A stretch of 64,000 nt of DNA from MWDV01 sp002070715 (GTDB lineage Bacteria; Verrucomicrobiota; Verrucomicrobiia; Limisphaerales; MWDV01): contig DAONTI010000005.1 in the NCBI GenBank assembly GCA_035411585.1, forward strand, positions 1 through 64,000. Reading direction: 5' to 3'. The notes beneath the pieces are model-generated. The model was not told the DNA's origin, searched no databases, and saw nothing but the letters and a program-made list of their open reading frames with translations. Position 1 is the first letter of the stretch, and each line of letters begins with the position of its first letter. Shown in pieces: positions 1-8,358 of this stretch. The position numbers and the translations under genes were made by a program.

Positions 1-170
1 TGGTCGTCGCCGAGTTTTCCAAAGATGTTACCTGGACCGAACCGGAGTTCCTCGCCGGCAACTGGGAGACGAATGGTGACGGCACCCGCACCGGAACCTT
101 CCACAGCTTCAATTTCGGCGGCTCCGCCGGGTTTATCCGCTTCCGGGGCGAGTGGTGTGGTTCCCCGTAA
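1..170 (+). CDS. C-terminal end of a truncated protein, function unknown
   Basis: An open frame enters from the left edge (third frame) and stops at TAA 168-170, giving about 55 residues. The peptide is rich in Gly, Phe, Thr and Trp (for example TGTFHSFNFGGSAGF) and resembles the final beta-strands of a secreted beta-sandwich protein. No motif identifies it. It lies on the same strand as the large LRR protein that follows. The frame is open across the whole visible stretch and ends cleanly, which is the main support for it being real. Confidence 0.45.
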   Translation, partial: VVAEFSKDVTWTEPEFLAGNWETNGDGTRTGTFHSFNFGGSAGFIRFRGEWCGSP

Positions 171-369
171 TTCCGACGCCAGCTCCGCACCGATGTCCGG
201 TCCCCGATAGGAGAATCCCGGCCAGTCTCGGATTGGCGGGTGTTAAATAAACCCGTCGCCATTTTTATCCGGGGGACGGGAGGTCCGCGCTCTTGATTGG
301 GCGTCCTGGTTGCTTCAAGCGCCGGCACGAATCCGTAGCATTGCGGATAATTTTCTTGTTGTTGTTTTC

Positions 370-3300
370 ATGAAGTGTGCTAGTTTCATTACGCGTCCTA
401 AACCCATCATTCTACTGGCACCTTATGAAACATTGAAAATATTCGCGTGCATTCCCCCGCCCGTCCGCCCCGCCGGCCAACGCATCACGCGTTCATTGAC
501 TGTGGCGTTCGCGTTGCTGCTCGCAGGCGTCGCGGGGGCGCAGCCCGTCCCCATTCCCGATCCGAATCTGGAAGCGGTCTTGCGCGAGGCGGTCGCCAAA
601 CCGGACGGCGAACTCACGGCCCTGGACCTGCTGGTGCTGACCAGCTTGGATGCCCCCGGGCGGGGGATTGTTGACACCACCGGGCTGGAAGCGGCCGGGA
701 ACCTTGTTGAACTGAATCTCAACGATAATCCGGTGACCAACTATTCTGGTGTTGCGGGGTTGACCCGCCTGCGCCGACTTTTATTTGACAACGCCGGCAT
801 CCAAGACCTCAGCTTCCTTGCCGACTTGGAGGATTTAACCTCCCTCGAGATTTACGGAAACGCCATTCAGGACATCTCCCCCCTGGGCGCGCTGGCGGGC
901 CTTCAATCGCTGCAATTGGACTGGAATCCCGTCACGAACCATTGGCCGCTGACCAACCTGATGCAACTTGAGCGCGTCAGCCTTGCCGGCAACGGCGTCA
1001 CGAATCTGGATTTCACCCAGTTCATGCCGGCGCTCCGGCATCTCGGGCTTTACTGCGACCAGGTGAAAGACCTCTCGCCGCTGGCGGGGCGCACCGAGCT
1101 CTTGTCGCTGGGTCTGGGGTGGAGCGGGGTCACGAATCTGGCCGTGCTGGCCACGTTGACCGGGTTGGAAGAACTATTGCTGAACGGCAATCCACTCACC
1201 AATGTGGTATATCTGGCGGGGCTCACCAACCTCACCAGCCTCGCTTTGGATTACACCGAGCTCGTGGACATGTCGCCGGTGACAAATTTGACCCGGCTCG
1301 CCTGGCTCAACGTCGGCGAGACCGGACTGGCCGACCTGCCCGACCTTTCTTCCCTGACGAACCTCCATACCTTCATGATGGCCGGCAATCAGATCGGCGA
1401 CCTCTCGCCCGTCACCAACCTGACCGCGCTAACCCAACTGCACGCGCAACGCAACCGGTTTACCACCATCGCGCCGCTGGCGGACTGCCCGCTGCTGGAA
1501 TGGCTGCTGCTGGGCGGCAACTCGCTCACCAATGTGGAACCTCTGGCGGGTCTCACCAATCTCATGGGCCTCGCTTTGGATTACACCGGGCTCGTGGACG
1601 TGCCGCCGGTGACCAACGTGCGGGAGCTCGATCTTCGGGGGAATCGCCTCACCGACCTTTCCGGGCTCACCAACTGCCCGCACCTCTGGCGGCTTTCGCT
1701 CCAGGAGAACTACTTGACCGAGATCGGTCCGTTGCTGGATTGCCCCGCGCTGGGCTACGTGAACCTGAAGCAAAACCCCCTGGACCTCTCCCTGGGTTCC
1801 CCGGCTTGGAATGTCATCTCGAACCTCCTCGCTCGCGGGGTGCAAGTGGAACCCGGCGCGCCGCAACCGTCCATCCTTCTGTCCCGGCCGGCCAACCGCG
1901 CCGCGCTGGCTGGCGACGACGTGGTGTTTTATGTTAACGTCCTCAGTGCGCCCGCTTCTCTCGAAGGCTACCGCTGGCAGAAGGACGGCGTGGATTTGGC
2001 CGACAACGAGCGCCTTTCCGGCTCGGACTCCGACACTTTGCGGATTTCCAACGTCACGCCCGCTGACGCCGGTCTCTACCGGCTCCGCGTTTGGGACGAA
2101 TGGACCGCTGCGGTCAGCGCCGTCGCGGAGTTGAAAATCATTACCACCGTTGCGTTCGCCGATCCGAACCTGGAGGCGGCTGTGCGCGATGAACTGGGCA
2201 TTCCCACTGCGCCCCTTACGCCGGAGGACTTGGCGGCCCTGACCCGTTTGGACGCCACCAGTCGTGAGCTTGCCAGTTTATCCGGCTTGGAAGCGGCCGT
2301 GAACTTGGAGTCGCTCTGCCTGACCGACAACCGCGCGATCCAGAGCTTTGAGCCGCTCAGTTACTTGCCGGAGCTGCGCGTGTTACTCGCGGACAATTGC
2401 GGCTTGAGTGACCTGGGCGGGATCGGCCGGTTAACCCGACTGACCGAATTGGACATCGGCGTCAACCTCATCCGCGACCTCACCCCGTTGCGCGATTTGA
2501 CCGAGTTAAACTATCTGACCGCCGACTGGAACCACGTCTCCGAAATTGGCGTGTTGACCGAATTCCCGAACCTCTTGGAGGTTCATTTCAAATACAACCA
2601 TGTGGATACCAACTCCGCGGCGCCGGCTTGGGCGGTCATCACCGAATTGATTGGAAGGTCCATTGATGTGGACTACGACCCGCAGTTGCTGCCCTTGGCA
2701 CCGCCGGTCATCATCACTCAACCCCGAGGTCAAGCCGCGGTCCCCGGCGACAACGTCAATCTTTATGTGGAAGCCAGCGGCGACGACCTGGAGTATCAGT
2801 GGCAAAAGAACGGGGTGAACCTCCCTGAGGGCGGCCACTACTTCAACACCTGGGGCGACAGGTTGTATGTGGACGATGTGACCGCGGCGGAGTCCGGCAG
2901 CTACCGGGTGCTGGTCTGGAACGCTTACGGCCTGACCAACAGCCGCACCGTCCAACTGTATGTCGCAACCCAGGTCGCGTTCGCCGATCCGCAGCTCGAA
3001 CAGGCCGTCCGGGAAGCGCTGGGCATTCCGGATGATCCGCTCACCTTGGACGACCTGGCCACGCTGACGGGGCTGGACGCGAGCCGCCGTGGCATCACCA
3101 ATCTCTCCGGCCTCGAAGCGGCCATTCACCTCCAGTGGCTGAACTTGGGCGGCAACCCTCAAATCACCGATCTCAGCCCGCTGCGCCGGCTTGCGGCGCT
3201 CACCGACTTGCAGCTCTACGAGTGTAATCTGGCCGATGTTGCCCCGTTGGCCGAGCTATACTCGCTGACCCGGCTGGACGTAAATTGGAACCGGCTGCGC

Positions 3301-3888
3301 GACCTCGCGCCGCTGACCAACCTGACCGACCTCACGGGTCTCTTTGCCAGCTACAATGCGGATCTCACCAACCAAGCGGTGGTGACGGCATGGCCGAATC
3401 TGCGGGAATTGGGTCTCGCAGGGGACCGGCTTGCGCGATATCAGCTTCCTGTCCGGGATGGGCGCGCTCCACGGGCTGGACCTGTTCAACAATCCCATCG
3501 CGGATGTATCTCCGCTGGCGGAACTGGACGGTTTGATCTGGCTTTGGCTGGGGCAATGCCAGATCACCGACGCCTCGCCGTTCGCGTCGCTGACCAACCT
3601 CGTGTCCCTCTGGCTGTCCGGCAACCAGATCACGAACATCAGCTTCCTGACCAACCTCACCAGCCTGCAATTACTCGCCCTGGACCGGAATCCTCTGCCG
3701 GACCTCGAGCCGCTGGCCGGCTTGACGAATCTCTGGCTTCTCGACATCAGCGCCGTCACCGCCACCAACCTTTCGTCATTAACGACGCTGACGCGGTTGA
3801 CCGAGTTGAGCGTGGGCACACTGGGTCTGTCGGATCTCTCCTTTCTCGCCCCGCTGACGAATCTGGTCCGGTTCCGCGCGAACGATAA
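370..3888 (+). CDS. Large secreted LRR/Ig-like protein, N-terminal part (frameshifted)
   Basis: This is the front part of a very large surface or secreted protein. A hydrophobic stretch near residues 42-58 (AFALLLAGVAGA) is a probable signal peptide. ATG 370 is the first ATG in frame; TTG 433 is a plausible shorter start. The mature part has three modules, each opening with a conserved helix cap (PDPNLEAVLREAV, ADPNLEAAVRDELG, ADPQLEQAVREALG) followed by internalin-like 22-residue LRRs (L..L.L..N.LTN..PLA.L). Ig-like domains near residues 500-590 and 777-866 (W-Q-K, then AG.YR) separate the modules. LRR homology stops at about base 3429; the remaining codons to 3888 are low-complexity Arg/Gln/Pro sequence typical of a wrong frame, and the LRR series resumes one base later in another frame. 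The intact gene would end at 4534. It is probably a protein-binding or adhesion factor. Confidence 0.8.
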   Translation: MKCASFITRPKPIILLAPYETLKIFACIPPPVRPAGQRITRSLTVAFALLLAGVAGAQPVPIPDPNLEAVLREAVAKPDGELTALDLLVLTSLDAPGRGIVDTTGLEAAGNLVELNLNDNPVTNYSGVAGLTRLRRLLFDNAGIQDLSFLADLEDLTSLEIYGNAIQDISPLGALAGLQSLQLDWNPVTNHWPLTNLMQLERVSLAGNGVTNLDFTQFMPALRHLGLYCDQVKDLSPLAGRTELLSLGLGWSGVTNLAVLATLTGLEELLLNGNPLTNVVYLAGLTNLTSLALDYTELVDMSPVTNLTRLAWLNVGETGLADLPDLSSLTNLHTFMMAGNQIGDLSPVTNLTALTQLHAQRNRFTTIAPLADCPLLEWLLLGGNSLTNVEPLAGLTNLMGLALDYTGLVDVPPVTNVRELDLRGNRLTDLSGLTNCPHLWRLSLQENYLTEIGPLLDCPALGYVNLKQNPLDLSLGSPAWNVISNLLARGVQVEPGAPQPSILLSRPANRAALAGDDVVFYVNVLSAPASLEGYRWQKDGVDLADNERLSGSDSDTLRISNVTPADAGLYRLRVWDEWTAAVSAVAELKIITTVAFADPNLEAAVRDELGIPTAPLTPEDLAALTRLDATSRELASLSGLEAAVNLESLCLTDNRAIQSFEPLSYLPELRVLLADNCGLSDLGGIGRLTRLTELDIGVNLIRDLTPLRDLTELNYLTADWNHVSEIGVLTEFPNLLEVHFKYNHVDTNSAAPAWAVITELIGRSIDVDYDPQLLPLAPPVIITQPRGQAAVPGDNVNLYVEASGDDLEYQWQKNGVNLPEGGHYFNTWGDRLYVDDVTAAESGSYRVLVWNAYGLTNSRTVQLYVATQVAFADPQLEQAVREALGIPDDPLTLDDLATLTGLDASRRGITNLSGLEAAIHLQWLNLGGNPQITDLSPLRRLAALTDLQLYECNLADVAPLAELYSLTRLDVNWNRLRDLAPLTNLTDLTGLFASYNADLTNQAVVTAWPNLRELGLAGDRLARYQLPVRDGRAPRAGPVQQSHRGCISAGGTGRFDLALAGAMPDHRRLAVRVADQPRVPLAVRQPDHEHQLPDQPHQPAITRPGPESSAGPRAAGRLDESLASRHQRRHRHQPFVINDADAVDRVERGHTGSVGSLLSRPADESGPVPRER

Positions 3889-4534
3889 TTTCGTCACCGA
3901 TCTGCCGCCGTATCCGCACCTGAACCAGCTTCAATACCTCAACCTGCAAGGCAACCCGCTCACCCGCATCAATTTCGTCGGCGGCATGACAAATCTCGCC
4001 GACTTGGTCCTCAACGGCACCGGCATCCGCGACCTGAGTCCGTTGACTGGGCGCACGAATCTGCATAGCCTTGCGCTGACCGGCAACGGGATCACCGACC
4101 TTTCACCGCTGGCCACCCTGCCGCATCTCCAATGGGTGTCGTTCTGGGGTAACCATCTTCAGGACATCGCCGCGCTCGGCGGGTTGACCAACCTGACTTA
4201 CGCGGACCTGCGCCACAACTGGCTCAACATCAACGACGGGGCTCCCGCCATGACCGTCATCGCCGCCTTGCAGGCGCGCGGCACCGCCGTGGAATACGTC
4301 CCGCAAGACGTTCCTTTCCTGCCGGTCACCTTGGCGGATCCCGTCTGGCTCGGTGGCGGAAAATTCCGTTTCACCATCCACAGCACCCCCGGGGCCGTGC
4401 TGGAAATCTGGAGTTCGGCTGATCTGCAATCGTGGACCCTGCTCGGGGCCGTAACCAACGAGACTGGGGCGACGAGCTTCACCGACACTGCCGCAACCGC
4501 CGTGCGGACCTTTTACCGGGCCCGATCGCAATGA
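3431..4534 (+). CDS. Large LRR/Ig-like protein, C-terminal part after frameshift
   Basis: This frame continues the LRR protein in another register. It opens LRDISFLSGMGALHGLDLFNN, exactly the repeat phase left unfinished upstream. About twelve further LRRs run to residue 290. The last 65 residues form a non-LRR tail (FRFTIHSTPGAVLEIW, then W at SADLQSW and FYRARSQ at the end) resembling the tail of the unrelated secreted protein at 14950-16155, so it is probably a shared surface or sorting domain. No independent ribosome binding site is evident, so this is best read as the second half of one gene split by a 1-base shift near 3430. The split may be a sequencing error or a genuine mutation. Confidence 0.75.
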   Translation: MRDISFLSGMGALHGLDLFNNPIADVSPLAELDGLIWLWLGQCQITDASPFASLTNLVSLWLSGNQITNISFLTNLTSLQLLALDRNPLPDLEPLAGLTNLWLLDISAVTATNLSSLTTLTRLTELSVGTLGLSDLSFLAPLTNLVRFRANDNFVTDLPPYPHLNQLQYLNLQGNPLTRINFVGGMTNLADLVLNGTGIRDLSPLTGRTNLHSLALTGNGITDLSPLATLPHLQWVSFWGNHLQDIAALGGLTNLTYADLRHNWLNINDGAPAMTVIAALQARGTAVEYVPQDVPFLPVTLADPVWLGGGKFRFTIHSTPGAVLEIWSSADLQSWTLLGAVTNETGATSFTDTAATAVRTFYRARSQ

Positions 4535-5099
4535 TCTGCCAGCGGAAACGGTTTCGCGGCGCGCACACGTCTCGGAACCGGTTCAGCCAATGCTGATGGC
4601 TGGTGCCATGAGTTCAGGTTGCCGGTCGGTCGGCCTTGCGACAACGCGCTCGAGCCGCGCGCCGTATTTTTTTGCGGGTCGCGGACCCTACCGGTTGCCC
4701 GCGTGATTTTGTCTGTGGGCATTGAAGCGGCGTCAACGCCGCGCTCCTCGGGCAAAGGCAAATCGGCCACCGTTATCGTTGATTTGCTCTATACACCGCC
4801 GAAGGATGGCAGATTTTCCGCGCCGCTGTAGCGCCGCCTCCGGAAGAGGCGCCGCAACTCCCTTCTGCGCTGAGTGCTCAACACCTTGAGCTTCACCGCC
4901 GGGGGGACACGATGTCCTCAGTCTTTCCCAGTTTTGTCGGAGGTGGAATTGGCATGCTGTCGTTTGATCTGGAGAGCGAGACGGAAACCATCAGTCTGAG
5001 ATTGCAGGAGGCGGACGAATGGGAGCCGGGTCTGTTCCGCCCAATTCCGAGGTGGTTCCGAGGCTTGGGTTGGGGGCTCCGATCAGGTAGCATGGGCGC
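4535..5099. other. Intergenic spacer with dispersed repeat
   Basis: This is 565 bases without a convincing gene. Short open frames on both strands lack coding character. The only clear structure is the dispersed repeat at 4803-4930; a small GC dyad (GCGGCGTCAACGCCGC) lies near 4728. Confidence 0.6.
4803..4930 (+). repeat. Dispersed repeat, copy A
   Basis: About 128 bases matching 34051-34178 in the same orientation over their full length with scattered substitutions and no evident gap. Both copies start with AGGATGGC, share GATTTTCCGCGCCGC, contain an imperfect GC hairpin (GCGCCGCCTCCGGAAGAGGCGC here) and share ACACCTTGAGCTTCACC. Both lie outside genes, roughly 60-170 bases upstream of a plus-strand gene. 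Confidence 0.8.
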
Positions 5100-5828
5100 A
5101 TGCTGATTCCAGAGGCGATTTGGCTGGGCCTTCTTTTCGTATTGGTGTCGCTGGGATTTGCCGACACACCCGGCGACCAGGCAACGGCTGGGGCGCCGTC
5201 GGGCGACGGGTTGCCGGAGGATCAACCCCAATCCGACGCGACGTCCCCGCAATTCAACGCCTGCGAGCGTCGTCAATTGCTGGCGTTGGCCCGGCGGGTG
5301 GTGGAGGCGGTGGTGCGTTTCGGCGAATTGCCGTCGTTGGATGACCCAACTCTCCCGGCACTGGCGGCGGTGCCGCGGGGATGTTTTGTGACCCTCACGC
5401 GACGGGGCCAATTACGCGGTTGCATCGGCAACCTCTTTCCTCGGCTGCCGCTCGTTCAGGCGCTCGCCGAGAATGCCAGGGCCGCAGCGCTTGAGGATCG
5501 TCGTTTTGAACGCGTCACCCCGGATGAATTGCCGGACTTGACCATCGAGATCAGCGTGTTGACCGAACCCCGGCCGCTCTCGTTCACATCTCCGAACGAA
5601 TTGCTGGCCAAACTTCGGTCGCATCAGGACGGAGTGATCTTACGGCGGGGCGCGCAATCGGCCACGTTTCTGCCGCAGGTTTGGGCCAAGCTGCCCGAGA
5701 AAATCACGTTCCTGAATCACTTGGCGGGCAAGGCGGGTTGGTCCAGCGACGCCTGGCGGCAACCGGGAATCGAGGTGCAAGTTTATCAAGCGGAAGCTTT
5801 CGCGGAAGATCAGGGGACGCCGGCGTAA
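5100..5828 (+). CDS. Exported AMMECR1-domain protein
   Basis: 242 residues. From about residue 51 to 230 this is an AMMECR1 domain (AmmeMemoRadiSam protein A family): LRGCIG near residue 105, FERVTPDELPDLTIEISVL, and FLPQVWAKLPEK. The family's reaction is not settled; it is usually linked to Memo-like dioxygenases and a radical SAM protein, neither of which is nearby. Unusually, residues 4-21 are hydrophobic (IWLGLLFVLVSLGFA) followed by a Pro/Asp/Gly-rich linker, so the protein is probably exported. ATG 5100 places this segment directly at the N-terminus. It stands alone between two spacers. Confidence 0.85.
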   Translation: MLIPEAIWLGLLFVLVSLGFADTPGDQATAGAPSGDGLPEDQPQSDATSPQFNACERRQLLALARRVVEAVVRFGELPSLDDPTLPALAAVPRGCFVTLTRRGQLRGCIGNLFPRLPLVQALAENARAAALEDRRFERVTPDELPDLTIEISVLTEPRPLSFTSPNELLAKLRSHQDGVILRRGAQSATFLPQVWAKLPEKITFLNHLAGKAGWSSDAWRQPGIEVQVYQAEAFAEDQGTPA

Positions 5829-5974
5829 CGGGATTGACTGGCGCCCGCGCGCTGACTTCCAGTGGTCCCCGCATCAGATGAAAAATCCGGCAGTCAGAGG
5901 GATCGCCGCTCTGTTCGTGGATCGTAGGAACTTCGGTTGTCTGTGCCGCAGGAACGCGCATCGGGGAACGTGCG

Positions 5975-6003
5975 TTGACACGTTTCCGGAGAAAATGTTA
6001 GTC
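5975..6003 (+). promoter_or_regulatory. Candidate sigma-70-type promoter for the HNH gene
   Basis: TTGACA at 5975-5980, a 17-base spacer, and TTAGTC at 5998-6003, ending about 20 bases before ATG 6024. The -35 box is perfect and the -10 box weak. Confidence 0.4.
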
Positions 6004-6023
6004 TCGCCCCGTTGCCGACGGAA

Positions 6024-6644
6024 ATGACCGCGCTGTTGAACCAACAAGTTTTAGTGCTCAACCGCTTGTGGCAGGCCGTCAACATCTGCACTGCCCGGCG
6101 GGCGCTCACGCTTTTGTTTCAAGGCCACGCCCAGGCGGTGCTCAACCGCGACGACGGTTCGTTTCAGACCTTCAATTTTGCCGAGTGGCACGACCTGTCC
6201 CGGACCGAGCCGCACCCCGAAAGCATTGCTACCGTCAGTTTCCGAATCCGCGTCCCGCGCGTGATTTTGGTTTTATTTTTCGACCGGGTGCCGAAGAAGG
6301 AGGTCAAGTTCACCCGGCAGAACATTTTCGAGCGCGATCAAAACACCTGCCAGTATTGTGGGAAAGTGTTTGATCGGAAGGATCTGAACTTGGACCATGT
6401 CATCCCGCGCGATCGCGGCGGGCCGACGTCGTGGGAGAACATTGTGTGCTCCTGCATCGGCTGCAACACCCGCAAACGGAACCGCACGCCGCGCGAGGCG
6501 CACATGCAACTCATCCGCCGGCCCAAGCGTCCGAAATGGCGTCCGTTTGTGCAGATCAACCTCAGCCTGGCGCGGCACGATAGTTGGAAGCACTTTATTG
6601 ATCTGGCCTACTGGAACGTCGAACTGGGAAGCGACAAACGATAA
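6024..6644 (+). CDS. HNH endonuclease domain protein
   Basis: 206 residues from ATG 6024 (a TTG four codons earlier is possible). The first 90 residues are a conserved N-terminal region (VLVLNRLWQAVNICTARRAL). The HNH nuclease core follows at about residues 109-155: CQYCG zinc pair, LNLDHVIPRDRGG with the catalytic His of the beta-beta-alpha-metal fold, then CxxC in CIGCNTRK. This architecture matches a widespread, probably chromosomal HNH family of unknown biological role in many environmental bacteria. It is not next to phage, intein or restriction genes. A candidate promoter precedes it. Confidence 0.85.
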   Translation: MTALLNQQVLVLNRLWQAVNICTARRALTLLFQGHAQAVLNRDDGSFQTFNFAEWHDLSRTEPHPESIATVSFRIRVPRVILVLFFDRVPKKEVKFTRQNIFERDQNTCQYCGKVFDRKDLNLDHVIPRDRGGPTSWENIVCSCIGCNTRKRNRTPREAHMQLIRRPKRPKWRPFVQINLSLARHDSWKHFIDLAYWNVELGSDKR

Positions 6645-6697
6645 CGTCCCCCGGCGGAGACGCGCTGCTGGAGCGGTCGTGAAAAACGGGGCGTGAA

Positions 6698-7066
6698 TTA
6701 TCCCCGGGCCGGCGCGCGGGCGGCCTCGATCATCTCCCAGAATTTTGGGTTTTGTTGGAGGACCTCGTCTTCCGACGCCTTCAGGCCGGAGCGGAAAAGA
6801 AAATCTTTCAACGTGTGCCGGCTGAGAATCCGATGCACCAGCACCCCGAGTTCATGGCGCTCGAAGTACACGCGATAATCGCCCACCCGGAAGCGGTGCA
6901 GCGTGCGTCCGCCCCGCTCCAGTTTGCCAAAGTCGGCCGGCTGCGTGCCGACCACCTGTCGCGGCAATCCACGAAACTCCCCCAGGATCTGGAGTTGTAA
7001 TTCCTTGGGCATGCGCGCCAATTCAGCCGCGCCGGCGGGCGTAAAGATGATTTGAAACGGATTCAT
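6698..7066 (-). CDS. RelE/ParE-superfamily toxin-like protein without partner
   Basis: 122 residues. The first 90 fit the RelE/ParE fold: IIFTPAGAAELARMPKELQ, then FRVGDYRVYFERHELGVLVHRI, with the characteristic Arg-x-Tyr-Arg-Val-x-Phe strand. The last 30 residues (LKASEDEVLQQNPKFWEMIE) extend past the usual toxin length. No antitoxin gene adjoins it on either side: upstream on the same strand is tRNA-Glu, and downstream lies the convergent HNH gene. It may be a solitary, possibly non-toxic relative or use a distant antitoxin. Confidence 0.75.
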   Translation of the reverse strand: MNPFQIIFTPAGAAELARMPKELQLQILGEFRGLPRQVVGTQPADFGKLERGGRTLHRFRVGDYRVYFERHELGVLVHRILSRHTLKDFLFRSGLKASEDEVLQQNPKFWEMIEAARAPARG

Positions 7067-7083
7067 GGTCTGCCATCGGCGGT

Positions 7084-7159
7084 TGGTAGCGCGTACGGGA
7101 ATCGAACCCGTCTTTCAGCCTTGAGAGGGCCGTGTCCTAAACCGATAGACGAACGCGCC
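7084..7159 (-). tRNA. tRNA-Glu (CTC anticodon)
   Basis: 76 bases on the minus strand fold as a tRNA: 7-bp acceptor GGCGCGT/ACGCGCT (first pair G-U), D arm GTCT...GGAC, anticodon loop CTCTCAA giving anticodon CTC, T arm CGGGTTCGATTCCCG, discriminator A and an encoded CCA. It decodes GAG. Confidence 0.95.
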
Positions 7160-7175
7160 AAACCGACCTGTCGTC

Positions 7176-7203
7176 ATGCTACCGTCTGCCCGCCCGTTGT
7201 CAA
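7176..7203 (-). promoter_or_regulatory. Promoter of tRNA-Glu
   Basis: On the minus strand: TTGACA (7203-7198), a 16-base spacer, TAGCAT (7181-7176), then 16 bases to the tRNA 5' end. Spacing and both boxes fit a sigma-70-type promoter. Confidence 0.6.
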
Positions 7204-7276
7204 TGCCAGTGCGAGGTTTTCCGGGTTTCCCGGCCATTGCGTTTGGCGCCGGGCGGGAGACGCTTAAACTAAGGCC

Positions 7277-8341
7277 GTGATTCGCAACGTAATTTTTGAT
7301 TGGTCGGGAACTCTCGTGGACGATTTACCGGCCGTCTGGCAGGCCACCAATCATGTGCTGGCCCGCGCGGGACGGTCGCCGTTGACCCTCGAGCAATTCC
7401 GGGCGGAGTTCTGCCTGCCGTTCACGATCTTTTACGATAAGCACACGCCGGACGTTCCGGGGCCGCAATTGGAGGCCTGGTTTCACGATCATTTCCGGCA
7501 GGCCCAGGCGTCGGTGGTGGAACTGCCGCACGCCCGTGATTTTCTCGAATTTTGCCAGGCACGCCGTCTGCGCACGTTTGTGCTCAGCACGGTTCAGCAG
7601 GATTACTACGCCGAGCAAGCCGGCCGGATCGGGTTTGACCGGTATCTCCAGACGCCGTATGTCGCGGTGCGGGACAAGCGGCAAAAAATCCACGCGCTAC
7701 TGGAGGAACACGGCTTGCGCGCGGAGGAAACGCTGTTCATCGGCGACATGGAACACGACATTGAGACGGCGCGGCATGGCGGGGTGCATTCGTGCGCGGT
7801 GCTCACCGGCTACAACACGCTTGACCAATTGCGCGCCGCCGCGCCGGATTTGGTTGTCGAACACTTGGGCGAATTGCGCGAGTTGCTGGAGGTTGCCGAT
7901 CTGCATCTGCCCACCGCGCTCCGCGCCTTTGAGCAGGCGCATCCTCCGGTGGTCACTGTTGGCGGTTTGATTTCCGACGACGCCGGCCGGGTGCTGTTGG
8001 TCCGCACGCATAAATGGTCGAACCTGTGGGGCATCCCGGGCGGCAAGGTGCGTTATGGCGAAACCTGTGAAGCGGCGTTGCGCCGGGAGCTCAAGGAGGA
8101 AACCAACCTAGACGTGACGGAGATAGCTTTTGTCCTGGTGCAGGATTGCATTCACTCGAAGGAGTTTTACCGGGACACGCATTTTGTGCTGCTCAACTAC
8201 ACCTGCCGGGTGAATGGCCAGGCCGAGGTCCGGTTGAACGACGAGGCGCGGGAGTATCGCTGGCTGACGCCGGCGGCGGCCCGGACGCTCCCACTTAACC
8301 GGCCCACCCGGGTGTTGCTCGACGCCGTGGACCGTCACTGA
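7277..8341 (+). CDS. HAD hydrolase fused to Nudix hydrolase
   Basis: 354 residues, GTG start. Residues 1-215 are a HAD phosphatase: FDWSGTLVDD (motif I, nucleophile Asp 8), FVLSTVQQDYY (motif II region), and FIGDMEHDIETA (motif IV), closest in style to phosphoglycolate phosphatase. Residues 226-354 are a Nudix domain with box GGKVRYGETCEAALRRELKE, where the usual Gly after EE is Asn. The two domains imply sequential phosphate removal on a nucleotide or sugar-nucleotide substrate, which cannot be named from sequence. A weak promoter-like pair (TTGGCG/TAAACT) ends six bases before the start, so the transcript may be nearly leaderless. folB follows 17 bases downstream on the same strand. Confidence 0.85.
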   Translation: MIRNVIFDWSGTLVDDLPAVWQATNHVLARAGRSPLTLEQFRAEFCLPFTIFYDKHTPDVPGPQLEAWFHDHFRQAQASVVELPHARDFLEFCQARRLRTFVLSTVQQDYYAEQAGRIGFDRYLQTPYVAVRDKRQKIHALLEEHGLRAEETLFIGDMEHDIETARHGGVHSCAVLTGYNTLDQLRAAAPDLVVEHLGELRELLEVADLHLPTALRAFEQAHPPVVTVGGLISDDAGRVLLVRTHKWSNLWGIPGGKVRYGETCEAALRRELKEETNLDVTEIAFVLVQDCIHSKEFYRDTHFVLLNYTCRVNGQAEVRLNDEAREYRWLTPAAARTLPLNRPTRVLLDAVDRH

Positions 8342-8358
8342 CCGTTTGAACCAAAGGC

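Noticed and set aside
1119..1937. Long alternative frame of 272 codons inside the LRR gene, same strand
   Set aside because: Arg/Gly/His-rich composition typical of an out-of-frame shadow in GC-rich DNA; the LRR frame covers the same bases with clear repeats.
4893..5411. 172-codon minus-strand frame across the start of the AMMECR1 gene
   Set aside because: Basic low-complexity shadow overlapping a well-supported gene.
6012..6023. TTG start for the HNH gene four codons upstream
   Set aside because: ATG 6024 gives the expected conserved start and better spacing from the candidate promoter.
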